Part shown: piece by piece, positions 27,705-37,855 of the stretch | Layout of the letters: each line of letters begins with the position of its first letter | Numbering within the stretch: the stretch's first letter is position 1 | DNA from: Coriobacteriales bacterium | GTDB taxonomy: Bacteria > Actinomycetota > Coriobacteriia > Coriobacteriales > UBA8131 | DNA: 64,000 bases | Assembly: GCA_031288185.1 (NCBI GenBank) | Contig: JAITRZ010000014.1 | Span: 23,160 to 87,159 of the forward strand | Reading direction: 5' to 3' | Notes under the pieces: generated by a model | What the model saw: only the letters and a program-made list of their open reading frames with translations | What the model was told of the DNA's origin: nothing | The model's database searches: none | Position numbers and translations under genes: made by a program

Positions 27705-29375
27705 GTGACAGAGAATTTTCCCCTGCATAGCGAGTTAACCATTGGCGACTATTTTGCCGCTCAACGGGCCTTGGATCCCAACCATGAGTTTGTTGTCTAT
27801 CCTGATCGCCAACTGCGTTGGACGTACGGCGATTTTGATATTCGAACCAACAATCTTGCCAAGGGCCTTTTAGCCATTGGGATGCGACCCGGCGACCACC
27901 TGGGTGTCTGGGCGCGCAATATCCCAGACTGGCTGACCTTCATGTACGCCACCGCCAAGGCGGGCATTGTGCTGGTCACAATGAATCCGGCCTACAAGAG
28001 TCATGAGCTTGATTACGTGCTCAAACAGAGCGATATGTCCACCCTGTGCGTTATCGACGCCTGGCGCGATGTGGATTACATAAAGATAATTCGCGACCTG
28101 ATACCTGAGGCCCAAAGCTACGAGCGGGGATATCTGCAAACTGCCGAATACCCCTACCTAAAGAACCTTGTCTACATGGGACCAGAAAAACACCGCGGCT
28201 TTTTTACCGTGCCCGAATTGCTGCTGTTGGGATCACACCTTAATGATGACCAGCTGCGCCAGGCCCAGGGCACGTTTGACAATAATTCCGTTGTGAATAT
28301 GCAATACACCAGTGGAACCACCGGCTTTCCCAAAGGGGTCATGTTAACGCACCGCAACATCTTAAATAACGGCTTTTATATTGGTGAAAACCAGAAACTC
28401 GGCCCTGATGACCGGGTCTGTCTGCCGGTACCCTTTTTTCACTGCTTTGGCTGCGTGTTGGGGGTTATGGCATCACTGACCCATCGTTCTACGATGATCA
28501 TTGTAGAGGAGTTTGACGCGCTCATGGTGCTGGAAGCCATCGAAAAGGAACAAGCTACCGCCGTCTATGGCGTACCAACAATGTATATTGCCGAGCTAAA
28601 CCACCCACTGTTTGACCGGTTTAACCTGAGCAGTTTGCGTACTGGCATCATTGCGGGGGCTGCTGTGCCGCCAGAAACCACCAAGGAGGCTATGGAGCGC
28701 ATGAATATGCGCCAGATAACCAACTGTTATGGACTGACGGAAACCTCCCCGGTGTTTATTCAAACCAATGCAGACGATGATGACTGGCACAAGCAGTACA
28801 CCGTGGGTCGTCCCCATCCTGCCGTGCAGGTGCGGGTCATCGACCCTGAAGACGGCCATATCTGTGGCCCAGGAGAGATTGGTGAGCTGTGCTGTAAGGG
28901 CTATAACGTTATGAAGGGCTACTATAAGATGCCTGAGGCCACTGCTGAGGCCATAGACGCTGATGGCTTTTTGCACTCCGGCGACCTGGGTTCTTTTGAT
29001 GATGAAGGCTATTATCGCGTAACCGGCCGCATAAAGGATATGATCATTCGCGGTGGCGAAAACATATATCCGTTGGAGATAGAAGATTTCCTGCTGTCAG
29101 TTCCCGGTGTGTTGGATGCCCAGGTAGTAGGTGCCCCTGATCCTACCTATGGCGAGATCGTTGTGGCCTTCATTAAACAGCGCGAGGGTTTTGAGCTAAC
29201 TGAGGCGGGCATTCGCGAACATGCCCAAAAGCACATCGCCCGCTTCAAGGTTCCCAAATATGTATTTTTTGTGGATGAATATCCTGAGACAACCTCTAAA
29301 AAAGTCCAGAAGTTCAAACTGCGCGAGCAGGCCGCTGAGTTAGTGGAGCAGCGCAGGGTAGAGGCGCAAACGTAA
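27705..29375 (+). CDS. AMP-forming acyl-CoA synthetase/ligase
   Basis: [56 protein letters not shown]. Confidence 0.92.
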   Translation: MTENFPLHSELTIGDYFAAQRALDPNHEFVVYPDRQLRWTYGDFDIRTNNLAKGLLAIGMRPGDHLGVWARNIPDWLTFMYATAKAGIVLVTMNPAYKSHELDYVLKQSDMSTLCVIDAWRDVDYIKIIRDLIPEAQSYERGYLQTAEYPYLKNLVYMGPEKHRGFFTVPELLLLGSHLNDDQLRQAQGTFDNNSVVNMQYTSGTTGFPKGVMLTHRNILNNGFYIGENQKLGPDDRVCLPVPFFHCFGCVLGVMASLTHRSTMIIVEEFDALMVLEAIEKEQATAVYGVPTMYIAELNHPLFDRFNLSSLRTGIIAGAAVPPETTKEAMERMNMRQITNCYGLTETSPVFIQTNADDDDWHKQYTVGRPHPAVQVRVIDPEDGHICGPGEIGELCCKGYNVMKGYYKMPEATAEAIDADGFLHSGDLGSFDDEGYYRVTGRIKDMIIRGGENIYPLEIEDFLLSVPGVLDAQVVGAPDPTYGEIVVAFIKQREGFELTEAGIREHAQKHIARFKVPKYVFFVDEYPETTSKKVQKFKLREQAAELVEQRRVEAQT

Positions 29376-29417
29376 GAGAAACTATGCCCGTGCTGTTGAC
29401 CGGCGATGTGGAAAAAA

Positions 29418-30548
29418 CTAATCCTTGGCTATCTCGCGTTCCAGTAGATGGATCTTGATAAGGTCAGGATGTATCACCGCCTCCTGTGGCTGACCAAGGG
29501 CGGCAAGCAGGACAACGCGCAGGCCATCCCGCGCGGCGGCGGCGTTGACCAGCATCTCCTCAAACAGCACGTCAACGTCAAACGGCTCAAGAAGAGGCGG
29601 CAGGTTGAGACTGGTCAGTAGGGATTCCTGTTGGGTTGTGAGCTCCCTGGAGGCGTTGATAACCTCCTCGGCCAGCCTGGCACAGTAACGCATACCCTCT
29701 GCCAGGGCGCGACCAGAGGCAACGGGCGCAGTGGGTGCGGCAGCCGACACGGCTAGTGCCACAGCCTCCAGGGCGTGCGCGAACGGCCGGCCATAGCTCT
29801 GGTAGGCACATGTTTCTGTAGCGTTGGCGTTGGTGGTAAGGGCGAGCGCTCGAAAAGCGAGGGTTTGAACTATGGCCTCCTGAAGGCTGGCTTCATCATG
29901 CGCCACCAGCCCCTCGACGTTATTGTGTAACCACTCCAGCGAACCCCCGCCTTCCAGCAGGGCCGTTTGGGCAATTTCCGCAAAGCCGTTTTCCCAATCG
30001 GCCCTTGAGTTCGCGGCCAGCGATTGGAGGTCACAGGTCGCGTACACCGGCAAGCTGTCAGTCACAATCCGGTCGCTGGCAGTTCCCATATCAAGGGCCG
30101 CATGGTTTGCCAGGGTGTGGCCCACCATGGCGGCCAGCGTCACCGGTACACGCACCAGGGGGAGACCGCCTTGGTAGACTGCTGATGCAAATCCTGCCGC
30201 GTCCAACACCGCCTCTCCACCCAGAGCGACAATCAGGGTGCCGCGCCTAGTATCTAAAAGCGTTATTTGTTTAAGCAATTTAAGAACCGCCGGAGCGGAC
30301 TTGGCCGCGCGGCCAGACGGCAGGGTTATCTCTGCGACGGTAAACGCTGCCTTTGACAAACCGGCCCTGGCTTTTTGCAGGGATGCGGGAGAAATAAGCG
30401 CGTCGGTTACTAAAATCGCGTTGTCTGTGGTACTGGTAAGGAGGGTATCGCGCAGGTGCACCCCCAGGTTTACCAACAGGCGATTGCCCACACGTATATC
30501 AAAACGGTGCTTTTCATCAATGATCGCGCGCAGGCGACGGGTTCCCAT
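29418..30548 (-). CDS. 3-dehydroquinate synthase-like protein lacking expected catalytic/metal residues
   Basis: AroB-fold pattern LIVALGGEAVLDAAGFASAVYQGGLPLVRVPVTLAAMVG...YGRPFAHALE...SGRALAEGM, aligned by eye with AroB GGGVxGDLAGF...GHTxGHAIE...HGEAVxxGM. Confidence 0.65.
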   Translation of the reverse strand: MGTRRLRAIIDEKHRFDIRVGNRLLVNLGVHLRDTLLTSTTDNAILVTDALISPASLQKARAGLSKAAFTVAEITLPSGRAAKSAPAVLKLLKQITLLDTRRGTLIVALGGEAVLDAAGFASAVYQGGLPLVRVPVTLAAMVGHTLANHAALDMGTASDRIVTDSLPVYATCDLQSLAANSRADWENGFAEIAQTALLEGGGSLEWLHNNVEGLVAHDEASLQEAIVQTLAFRALALTTNANATETCAYQSYGRPFAHALEAVALAVSAAAPTAPVASGRALAEGMRYCARLAEEVINASRELTTQQESLLTSLNLPPLLEPFDVDVLFEEMLVNAAAARDGLRVVLLAALGQPQEAVIHPDLIKIHLLEREIAKD

Positions 30549-30557
30549 CCTGATCCT

Positions 30558-31841
30558 CTACCGCTCATAGATCTGACCGCCGCCCAGCAGTTTATACATG
30601 GCGTGATATATCTGCTTGGGATCGTTGAGCCGGTGGGCGGGCGGCTGCATGGTAAAGCGAATAATGGCGCCTTCTATCAGTTCTTTGATAGGCACCTTAC
30701 TCTCGATACAAATAGCCTGGGTGGGACAGATGTCCTCACAAAGGCGGCACTGTACACAGTCTGCCGGATAGTGTTCCACACCCATGTCGCCGTTTTTACC
30801 CGGATCGTCAAACATGGCAATTGCGCCAGTAGGGCAGAATGTCGCGCACATCCGGCATGCGCTACAGCGTTTCGCGTCGATGCGCAGATAGCCCCACAGG
30901 CGGCTGTCAAGGTATTGGGCCATCGGCTCGCCAATGAGTGCCAGATGATCAAGCATCCGCTCGCGACGGCTAGGCACAAAGTGGGGCAAGGTGCCATCGG
31001 CCATCACCTTAACCACACGGGGTCGGGATCCATCAAGCGCCTGTTGCTCCATCTCCAGAGTTTGAAGTGCCGCCTGGCTGGCCGCTTCGGTCATGCGGGT
31101 TTTAATCTGGGTAAAAAACTCTCGGCGCGACACACCATCAACATCTGAGGTCTGCGCAGCTTTGTTTCTCTTGCGCAGGACGTTAGCAGGTAGCCCCTCG
31201 TCCATCCGCATTGGATCATCACGCCCCCACACTGCGAGCAGGGCGCGCATTGTTTCTAAAACAAGTTTTGCAACCTCATAGCCACGGGCGCGGTCGCAAT
31301 CTGCGCAGATGGCATGAGCAAACCGCGGCGCTGGCATTCCAGAGGCAATCAGCGCAACAAGTTCGCTTTCTTCTAAGCGTCCCAGACAGCCAAGTCCTAT
31401 GACCCGGCTCTTATCATACGTGCCTTTGCAGGCATCAAGCAGTGGCTCACAGGCAAAGACAGGTGCCTGCCCGGTCTCTCTGAGGACGTTCATGCTCATC
31501 TCCAACAGCTCTGAGGCTGCTGGCTTGCGCGCTTCTAAGGCCATCGTTGGGCAGGCGGCGGCGCAGCTGCCACAGCCCAAACAGGTGTCGGGATCAACGG
31601 ACAGTGTATTGTTTTCTATTCTGATGGCTTCGGGTGTACAGGCCTGCAGGCAGCGTCGACAGTGAGCGTTACGGTTGCGCACCAAAACGCAACGTTCAGG
31701 GTGAAGGATTAGATCGTCGGTATCCAACCTGCTTAGGCCATCAACTAAATCCAGTATAACCGGCATCTCACAAACCTCGCTTTCTGGACTCCTGCATCCG
31801 GGGGAGGCCGGTGGGGGGCCGCCAGATGAAGATTCTCGCAC
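30558..31841 (-). CDS. Multi-[4Fe-4S] polyferredoxin
   Basis: CRRCLQACTPEAI, CLGCGSCAAACPTMA, central ICADCDRARG, CSACRMCATFCPTGAI, CVQCRLCEDICPTQAI. Confidence 0.85.
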   Translation of the reverse strand: MRESSSGGPPPASPGCRSPESEVCEMPVILDLVDGLSRLDTDDLILHPERCVLVRNRNAHCRRCLQACTPEAIRIENNTLSVDPDTCLGCGSCAAACPTMALEARKPAASELLEMSMNVLRETGQAPVFACEPLLDACKGTYDKSRVIGLGCLGRLEESELVALIASGMPAPRFAHAICADCDRARGYEVAKLVLETMRALLAVWGRDDPMRMDEGLPANVLRKRNKAAQTSDVDGVSRREFFTQIKTRMTEAASQAALQTLEMEQQALDGSRPRVVKVMADGTLPHFVPSRRERMLDHLALIGEPMAQYLDSRLWGYLRIDAKRCSACRMCATFCPTGAIAMFDDPGKNGDMGVEHYPADCVQCRLCEDICPTQAICIESKVPIKELIEGAIIRFTMQPPAHRLNDPKQIYHAMYKLLGGGQIYER

Positions 31842-32040
31842 AACCTTCTAAATGTCCAAAAGGTACTCGCGCGGAGGGATAAGGGGCGCCCTCCTTGTCC
31901 CGTCTCTGTCTCGTCTCCGCTTAAGACGTTACGGTACAGACCCTAACCTGGCGCACAGAGGACAACAGGGCCAAGGTTGGCCCAAGCCGCTTAAGACAGG
32001 CGAAATGTTACGCGCCGCATGGCCGATTGACTAAAGGCGG

Positions 32041-32123
32041 CCCTCTCGTCTATCATAGCAGAGGGAAAAACCGCTGGCCTCAGCGGATGTTGTTTGCAGA
32101 AGAACCCCTCAGGGGGTTTGTTT
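32041..32123 (+). promoter_or_regulatory. Three successive hairpins in leader of orphan/TorD operon; last is terminator-like
   Basis: CCCTC...GAGGG(AAAAA); CCGCTG-GCCT-CAGCGG (32071-32086); AACCCC-TCA-GGGGGTT followed by TGTTT (32103-32123). Confidence 0.4.
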
Positions 32124-32175
32124 GCTGTGTAGTGTAGCATAACCTGGTGTGCGGGCAACATCTGAGAGGACTATC

Positions 32176-33153
32176 ATGAGCCATGATCCACCTGATGCGC
32201 AGGGTTTTTCTGGTTATACAGATACCTTTCTTTCATCCCCCTTTTCTGCTCTTGACACCTTTGGCCTTGACGAGTCGTTTGATCCACTGTCAGACAGTGA
32301 ATTGGATACTGATGACGAGGATTTTGAAGAGTCAATCGAGTTGATTGGCCCCGGTAGCCTTTCTGTGCGGCCGGGCTCTGCTACCAAACAAGTTGATACC
32401 CGTAGCGCACAGGAACGCATCGCCGATCTTCTGAAAGCGATGGCTCCTCACCGCAAGGCGCTTTACGGCATCCTGGCTTTTTGTCTAAAGCCGCACCTCG
32501 CAAAGGAGGTCGACGGTGAGGTCGAGCGCCTCAAGGAGCACAGCCTCTCTGTATTCAGTGCAGCTAATTTGACAAATCTTTTAGAACAATCCGGTGGGAT
32601 TCGTCGCGTTGCGGCGGATGGTAGCGATTACAACCAAAATGCAAAACCACAACTGGTTGAGGAGGAGGGGATACCGTACCTTCGTCCGGGGCAGGCGCCT
32701 GACATCTACTGGGTTACAACTGCCGAGGGGCGCGCGGCACTTGAGGCCGACAATCCCTTACAGCGTCTGCGCGAACTATTTGCGACCGACAGCCGATACC
32801 TACCCATCTACAAGCGCATACTCACCCTGTGTAAACGTGAAGGAGGGGTATCAGTCAGGGAGTTGGGCATTCACGTGGATGATGATCCGTTGACGCAAAA
32901 GCCACGCCTGTACGCGCCCCGTTTTCTTGACCGACTGGAGAAATGCGATGCAGTCATCTGGCGCGGAAACTGGATTATCACCAACATTGGCACGAGTGCC
33001 CTGGAATTTCTGGATACGACACGCGATGACTATGCCATGCCCACGTCTGAGACAGTGGCGGCCAAACTCGCTCCACAGTTCACCGTACCTGCCATAGCAT
33101 CAGCGGCGCAAGCGAAGAGGCAAGCGGATGGCAGGCCGGCAGGCCTGCCATGA
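32176..33153 (+). CDS. Hypothetical orphan protein (paralogue of 38585..39391), possibly winged-helix; partner of adjacent TorD
   Basis: Shares QERIADLLKAMAPHRKALYGILAFC and VDDDPLTQKPRLYAPRFLDRLEKCDAVIW with the minus-strand paralogue; stop overlaps torD start (ATGACA at 33150). Confidence 0.75.
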   Translation: MSHDPPDAQGFSGYTDTFLSSPFSALDTFGLDESFDPLSDSELDTDDEDFEESIELIGPGSLSVRPGSATKQVDTRSAQERIADLLKAMAPHRKALYGILAFCLKPHLAKEVDGEVERLKEHSLSVFSAANLTNLLEQSGGIRRVAADGSDYNQNAKPQLVEEEGIPYLRPGQAPDIYWVTTAEGRAALEADNPLQRLRELFATDSRYLPIYKRILTLCKREGGVSVRELGIHVDDDPLTQKPRLYAPRFLDRLEKCDAVIWRGNWIITNIGTSALEFLDTTRDDYAMPTSETVAAKLAPQFTVPAIASAAQAKRQADGRPAGLP

Positions 33154-33968
33154 CAACTGACCACTTTACGAACGCCAGTTCTTCTCCAGCTTCTGCCCAT
33201 CCTAATGCAGGAGCGCCGCGCGCGTTGTCCACCAACATCTCAGACGATGGGGCATTGATAGAACTTGCTCAACTGAATGTTCAGCGCGCCGCCACCTATG
33301 CCTTCTTAAGCCGACTTTATCGGGTTGAGATCGATGCGGAGTTGTTGGAAGAGCTGCGGGAAATGCGCTTTCCGGTGGACACCGGCGACGAGAAGATTGA
33401 CCGGGGTTATCGAACCATCGCTGTCTATCTAAGCGCGGTATGGGAAAACAGCCTAACTGAACTGGCCGTGGATTATGCGCGCGTGTTCATCGGCCATGGC
33501 GTAGACGCCTTTTCTGCCGCCTATCCCTTTGAGAGCGTCTATACCTCTGAAAAGCGCCTGCTGATGCAGGATGCTCGCGATGAGGTGCTGGCCCTCTATC
33601 GCGCCAGCGGTCTGCATAAATCCTCTCGCTGGAAGGAAGGCGAAGATCATATCGCCCTTGAGCTGGAGTTTATGCAGGCGCTTTGCCAACGAACCGCTGA
33701 TGCGTTAAAAAACGGTGATGAAAAAACCGCCACGCGCCACTTGCTCTCTCAGCTAAATTTTCTCATTGACCATCTGGCAGCCTGGGCGCCAATGATGACT
33801 GCGGATATGAAGAGCTTTGCTCAAACCGGTCTTTATCAGGGACTGGCCTGGCTGACAGAGGGCTTTCTTGAGACAGAGGTGGAATTTCTAAAGGATCTGT
33901 TGGTGTCACACGAGGCGATTGAACAAGGAGATAGATCAAGGCAAAATGGTAGGAGTGATCATGGGTGA
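33150..33968 (+). CDS. TorD/DmsD-family molybdoenzyme chaperone
   Basis: LTELAVDYARVFIGHGVDAFSAAYPFESVYTSEKRLLMQDARDEVLALYRASGL...EDHIALELEFMQAL. Confidence 0.9.
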   Translation: MTTDHFTNASSSPASAHPNAGAPRALSTNISDDGALIELAQLNVQRAATYAFLSRLYRVEIDAELLEELREMRFPVDTGDEKIDRGYRTIAVYLSAVWENSLTELAVDYARVFIGHGVDAFSAAYPFESVYTSEKRLLMQDARDEVLALYRASGLHKSSRWKEGEDHIALELEFMQALCQRTADALKNGDEKTATRHLLSQLNFLIDHLAAWAPMMTADMKSFAQTGLYQGLAWLTEGFLETEVEFLKDLLVSHEAIEQGDRSRQNGRSDHG

Positions 33969-34617
33969 GAGCGAAAGGCCGGGGATAACCCGCCGCAGCG
34001 CGGTTGTTGGAGCAGGAGCGGCTGCCGTTGTCCTAGGATTGGGCGGTTTCAGGTTTCTGCCCACAGAACCCACCTTGAGGCCACCGGGAGGACAGGCAAC
34101 TGACCAGGTTGTTTCAGCCTGTATCCGTTGTGAGAAGTGCTATGAGATCTGTCCACGTGAAGTTATTGTGCCAAGCCACATCGAGGCGGGCATTTTGAAC
34201 ATGCGCACCCCTACACTTGACTTCTCCGGTGATTATTGTGATTGGTGTGGAGAAGCCAACAACGGTGACCCTCTCTGTGATAAGGTCTGCCCCACTCTGG
34301 CCCTCAGATTGCCAGAGGGCGCTAGCGCCAAAAACACCATCATCGGCGTTGCTGAACTCTATACAACCTGGTGTCTGGCCTACAAGCTGATTGGTTGCCG
34401 TTTTTGTTACGATGCCTGTCCCTATGAGGCCATGGAGCTTGACGGGAATAATCGCCCTTATGTGCTTAACGATAGATGCAACGGCTGTGGCGCCTGCGAA
34501 AGCGTTTGCGTTTCGCTGCAAAGCGGTTCTATCGCAGAAGGCGCCGATGAGCGCGCGATCATTGTTCGGCCGCTGAGGCAGGATGGCAGCGTCCTGTATC
34601 GCTGGAAACCGTCTTAG
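33961..34617 (+). CDS. NapG-like periplasmic 4Fe-4S protein (Tat leader)
   Basis: ITRRSAVVGAGAAAVVLGLGG; CIRCEKCYEICP, CDWCGEANNGDPLCDKVCP, CRFCYDACPYEAM, CNGCGACESVC; overlaps torD. Confidence 0.85.
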   Translation: MGESERPGITRRSAVVGAGAAAVVLGLGGFRFLPTEPTLRPPGGQATDQVVSACIRCEKCYEICPREVIVPSHIEAGILNMRTPTLDFSGDYCDWCGEANNGDPLCDKVCPTLALRLPEGASAKNTIIGVAELYTTWCLAYKLIGCRFCYDACPYEAMELDGNNRPYVLNDRCNGCGACESVCVSLQSGSIAEGADERAIIVRPLRQDGSVLYRWKPS

Positions 34618-34637
34618 GACTGGGAAGAGGAAAGCCC

Positions 34638-35693
34638 ATGAGAATTGCGAGCTTGCGTGTTCTGGTTGCTCTGGCCGTCATTGCTTTAATCACCATCGGC
34701 TTTGTAACAAATATCGGCATCGGTACGCTCTCGTCCTTTGGCTGGAGCGATATTTCTATTCTTTGCCCGCTGGGCGCTCTGACAACGATGCTAGGTGCCA
34801 AGATTCTTGTGCCACGTGCACTGATCGCCCTGGTCATCGTCGTTATATTGATTGTGCTTGTGGGCAGAGCTTTTTGTTCTTGGGTTTGTCCCGTACCGCT
34901 GCTGCAAAAGCTGCGCGCGGTGTTTCGTAAGGACAGCAAGCTCACCACACCTGATGAAGAATCAACTGTAGGGACAGGTGATACTGATACAACTGCCACC
35001 TGCAGGTCTGCCGCTTCCCTCAAGACGCAGTCTACCGCCCCTCCCAGGGTAGCGGGTAAGGCAGAAAAGGCCAGCCTGTGTCACTCAAATGGCGATGCCT
35101 CAAACTGCTCTAGCTGCGCTCAAAAGCGTGGCACCCTTGATCCTCGGCATTTTGTGCTTGGCGGCTCCTTGCTTTCGGCTGCCCTTTTTGGCTTTCCGGT
35201 GTTTTGCCTTATCTGCCCCATCGGCTTAAGTTTTGCCGCTATTTTGCTGGTGGTTCGGCTGTTTAGCGAAGGTGATCTAACATGGTCAATTGTTATTGTG
35301 CTGCTGCTTCTAACGGTCGAAGTGCTAATCTTTCGTAAGTGGTGTTCACAGATTTGCCCACTTTCTGCCTTCATGTCACTCCTGGCCAAGGTCAACCGGA
35401 CGTTTCGGCCCGCCATCAACAAAGCCACCTGCCTTGAGACCGCCAAAGGTATTGATTGTGGACTGTGCGCAAAGGCCTGTCCCGAGGACATTGACCCGCG
35501 CCATCCCAAGCGTTCCTACGCGCCCATGAGTGAATGTACAAAGTGCCTGGAGTGCGCAAAGGCCTGTCCAACTAAAGCGTTGCGCCTGCCCTTTTTGCCT
35601 GGGTCGCGCGCAAACGGAGCTGGTTCGGACGACAGTGGAGGTTTGGGCGGCAGCGGTGGCCCCAACACATCTGAACAGGAAAGGGCCGCATGA
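34638..35693 (+). CDS. NapH-like membrane 4Fe-4S quinol dehydrogenase
   Basis: Multiple TM; FCSWVCPVPLL, CLICPIGLSF, WCSQICPLSAFMSL, CGLCAKACPEDIDPR, CTKCLECAKACPTKAL. Confidence 0.85.
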   Translation: MRIASLRVLVALAVIALITIGFVTNIGIGTLSSFGWSDISILCPLGALTTMLGAKILVPRALIALVIVVILIVLVGRAFCSWVCPVPLLQKLRAVFRKDSKLTTPDEESTVGTGDTDTTATCRSAASLKTQSTAPPRVAGKAEKASLCHSNGDASNCSSCAQKRGTLDPRHFVLGGSLLSAALFGFPVFCLICPIGLSFAAILLVVRLFSEGDLTWSIVIVLLLLTVEVLIFRKWCSQICPLSAFMSLLAKVNRTFRPAINKATCLETAKGIDCGLCAKACPEDIDPRHPKRSYAPMSECTKCLECAKACPTKALRLPFLPGSRANGAGSDDSGGLGGSGGPNTSEQERAA

Positions 35694-37855
35694 GTTCTCA
35701 GGTGATGATGGTTGATGGGGAAGCGCTTCCCATGGTTGAGACGTACAGGATAGTCGCAGTTGACCCCAGACGCTTCACCACTCCTGAAGCGCGGTGTATC
35801 CTTGGGGGTGCTGGCACGGGCAAGACCGAACACCTCTTAAAAAGAATTTCCGCATTACTTGCGGCGGGCGCCAAACCTGGCGAACTGTTGGTGCTGTGTG
35901 CCACCCCTTCTGCTGCTATAGACTTTAGGGAGCGGCTGGCGCTCCGGATTGAAAATATCGCTTATGAGATAAGTATAATAACGCCTCGCGCGCTGGCCCT
36001 TGAGATTCTTTCAACAGAGATGGCCAGGGCATATACCAGACGTCCCGCTCGGCTCCTCGCGTCCTTTGAAGTTAATTTTCTGCTGGAGGATATGAAGACG
36101 GTGGGCACGCGACCAGGCCGGCTTAGAGAGATACTGAAGTTTTTTTATCGAGGCTGGACAGAACTGGCTGAGGACGATCCTGAATGGCTTATCATGGCTG
36201 AAGAGGTGCACCTGCATCGTCTGCTGCTTGAAAACCTCACCTTTATGCAGGCAATGCTTGAGCCGGAACTCTCCAAGCTGGCACTTGGTTTTTTGCGTGG
36301 CAATGATGAAGCGTGCCAACAGACCGCGCCTGCTCATATTTTTGTAGACGATTATGGCTTTTTGAGCAGGGCTTCACAACTGCTGGCGCAGTTTCTGGCG
36401 GTTCAATCAATCACGGTGGCCGCAGACCCCTTTGTCAATTACCCTGTATTTGATTCCTATCCCTATCTGGACGGTGTGCAAGAGTTCATGAGCATCAATT
36501 CAGCGGCTAACCGCACGGTACTAAGTGCCAGCTGGCGAAGCGCCGCCGTGACTGCCGCTCTGGGCGACCTCTTCTCTGACCAGGCTCTTGCATCAAACGG
36601 CTCCGCACAAACTGAAGCCGCAGGAGATATTTCAGCCCCAGGGTTGGCAGCGCACGGAAAGGAGCATGTCGAAAGAACTGGAGGCGTGGGAGATATTTCA
36701 GGACTGCCACTGCCTGAAGTGTGTCCTGGTGCACCAAGCGGGCAGGTGGATGAAGGGACGGTAACCAGCGTAGCGTTCAGCGGCCCTGCTGAGGAGTTTG
36801 AGGGGGTGGCGACCAAGGTCGAGATGTTGCTTGCCTCCGGACTGCGGCCCAGGGACATCGGCATTGTCTCTCTGCATGAGCTTTGGGGAAAGCAGGTGGC
36901 CGCTCACCTTATGAGCCGTGGTATCCAGGCCGCCACCCTTTTTGGCGACAATCAGTTGAGAGGTGATATACGTGACTTGAGCCGTTCCTTTGCGTTGCGT
37001 GTCTATACGGCCCTGCGCCTGACGGCAAATCCCGCAGACAGTGCGTCCTGGCGTTGTTGGTGCGGATTTGGGGACTACCTCACAAACAGCGCGGCCCTGC
37101 TAGAACTAAAATCAAGGCAGCCAGGCCCCAGCCACAAGGTTCAGAGTCCTGCCTGCACAACCCCTGCTGTCCCACCTGAGCCTGTGTCACTCTTGGCCGC
37201 TTTGGCTACTAAGGGCCAACATCTGCCCGACACTGAGGACGACATTCTTTTTGAGGATCCGACAGAAACCAGTGAACCCATTTTGGGTAAAGTGCTTGTC
37301 CAGTGGCAAAAAGGCCAGAATATCATTGCTCATTGCGCGGATCTCAGAGGTCAAGAGCTGCTAAACAAAATTATGCATCTAGTAGCAAGCGATACGCCTA
37401 ACCCTTCCTTACTTCCCCCGGCTCTCTTTTCCTTGGTTCCTGAGTGCGCTTCAGCTGTTGAATTGGCGCGTTTGCTGGAAGAACGCCTGCTTTTTCCCCA
37501 TTTTGATGTCCCGTGTGACCAGGTGCGTGTTCTTGTCCCCTCACAACTTTGTGGCCTGCACTTCAAGGCGGTAATTGTTTGCGGCGCAGCCAACGGCTTT
37601 TTGCCCTGCCGTGACTATTTTGACGGCACCATCGTGTCTCTTGATCAGCGAGAGCGCATGCGCGCCCGCGATCTCAGGCTGTTTTACCTGATAGTGGGCA
37701 CACCTCTCCAGGACTTGATATTTACCTGGTTTAGAAAAATAGACCTTGAGAGCGCTGAACGCTTGAAGTTGAAAATAGCGCGTATTCGCCTGGAAAAGGG
37801 CCAGCGCGTCTGTTTAATGACCCCCAGCCAGCTCCTTGAGCTCATTCACCGCTGA
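35690..37855 (+). CDS. UvrD/Rep superfamily-1 helicase-like ATPase, degenerate, in respiratory operon
   Basis: Walker A ILGGAGTGKTEHLL; motif II-like HIFVDDYGFLSRASQ; motif IV-like LSASWRS; motif V-like VLVPSQLCGLHFKAVIVCGAANGFLP; motif VI-like LRLFYLIVGTPLQDLIFTWF; ATGA overlap with NapH-like gene. Confidence 0.7.
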   Translation: MSSQVMMVDGEALPMVETYRIVAVDPRRFTTPEARCILGGAGTGKTEHLLKRISALLAAGAKPGELLVLCATPSAAIDFRERLALRIENIAYEISIITPRALALEILSTEMARAYTRRPARLLASFEVNFLLEDMKTVGTRPGRLREILKFFYRGWTELAEDDPEWLIMAEEVHLHRLLLENLTFMQAMLEPELSKLALGFLRGNDEACQQTAPAHIFVDDYGFLSRASQLLAQFLAVQSITVAADPFVNYPVFDSYPYLDGVQEFMSINSAANRTVLSASWRSAAVTAALGDLFSDQALASNGSAQTEAAGDISAPGLAAHGKEHVERTGGVGDISGLPLPEVCPGAPSGQVDEGTVTSVAFSGPAEEFEGVATKVEMLLASGLRPRDIGIVSLHELWGKQVAAHLMSRGIQAATLFGDNQLRGDIRDLSRSFALRVYTALRLTANPADSASWRCWCGFGDYLTNSAALLELKSRQPGPSHKVQSPACTTPAVPPEPVSLLAALATKGQHLPDTEDDILFEDPTETSEPILGKVLVQWQKGQNIIAHCADLRGQELLNKIMHLVASDTPNPSLLPPALFSLVPECASAVELARLLEERLLFPHFDVPCDQVRVLVPSQLCGLHFKAVIVCGAANGFLPCRDYFDGTIVSLDQRERMRARDLRLFYLIVGTPLQDLIFTWFRKIDLESAERLKLKIARIRLEKGQRVCLMTPSQLLELIHR

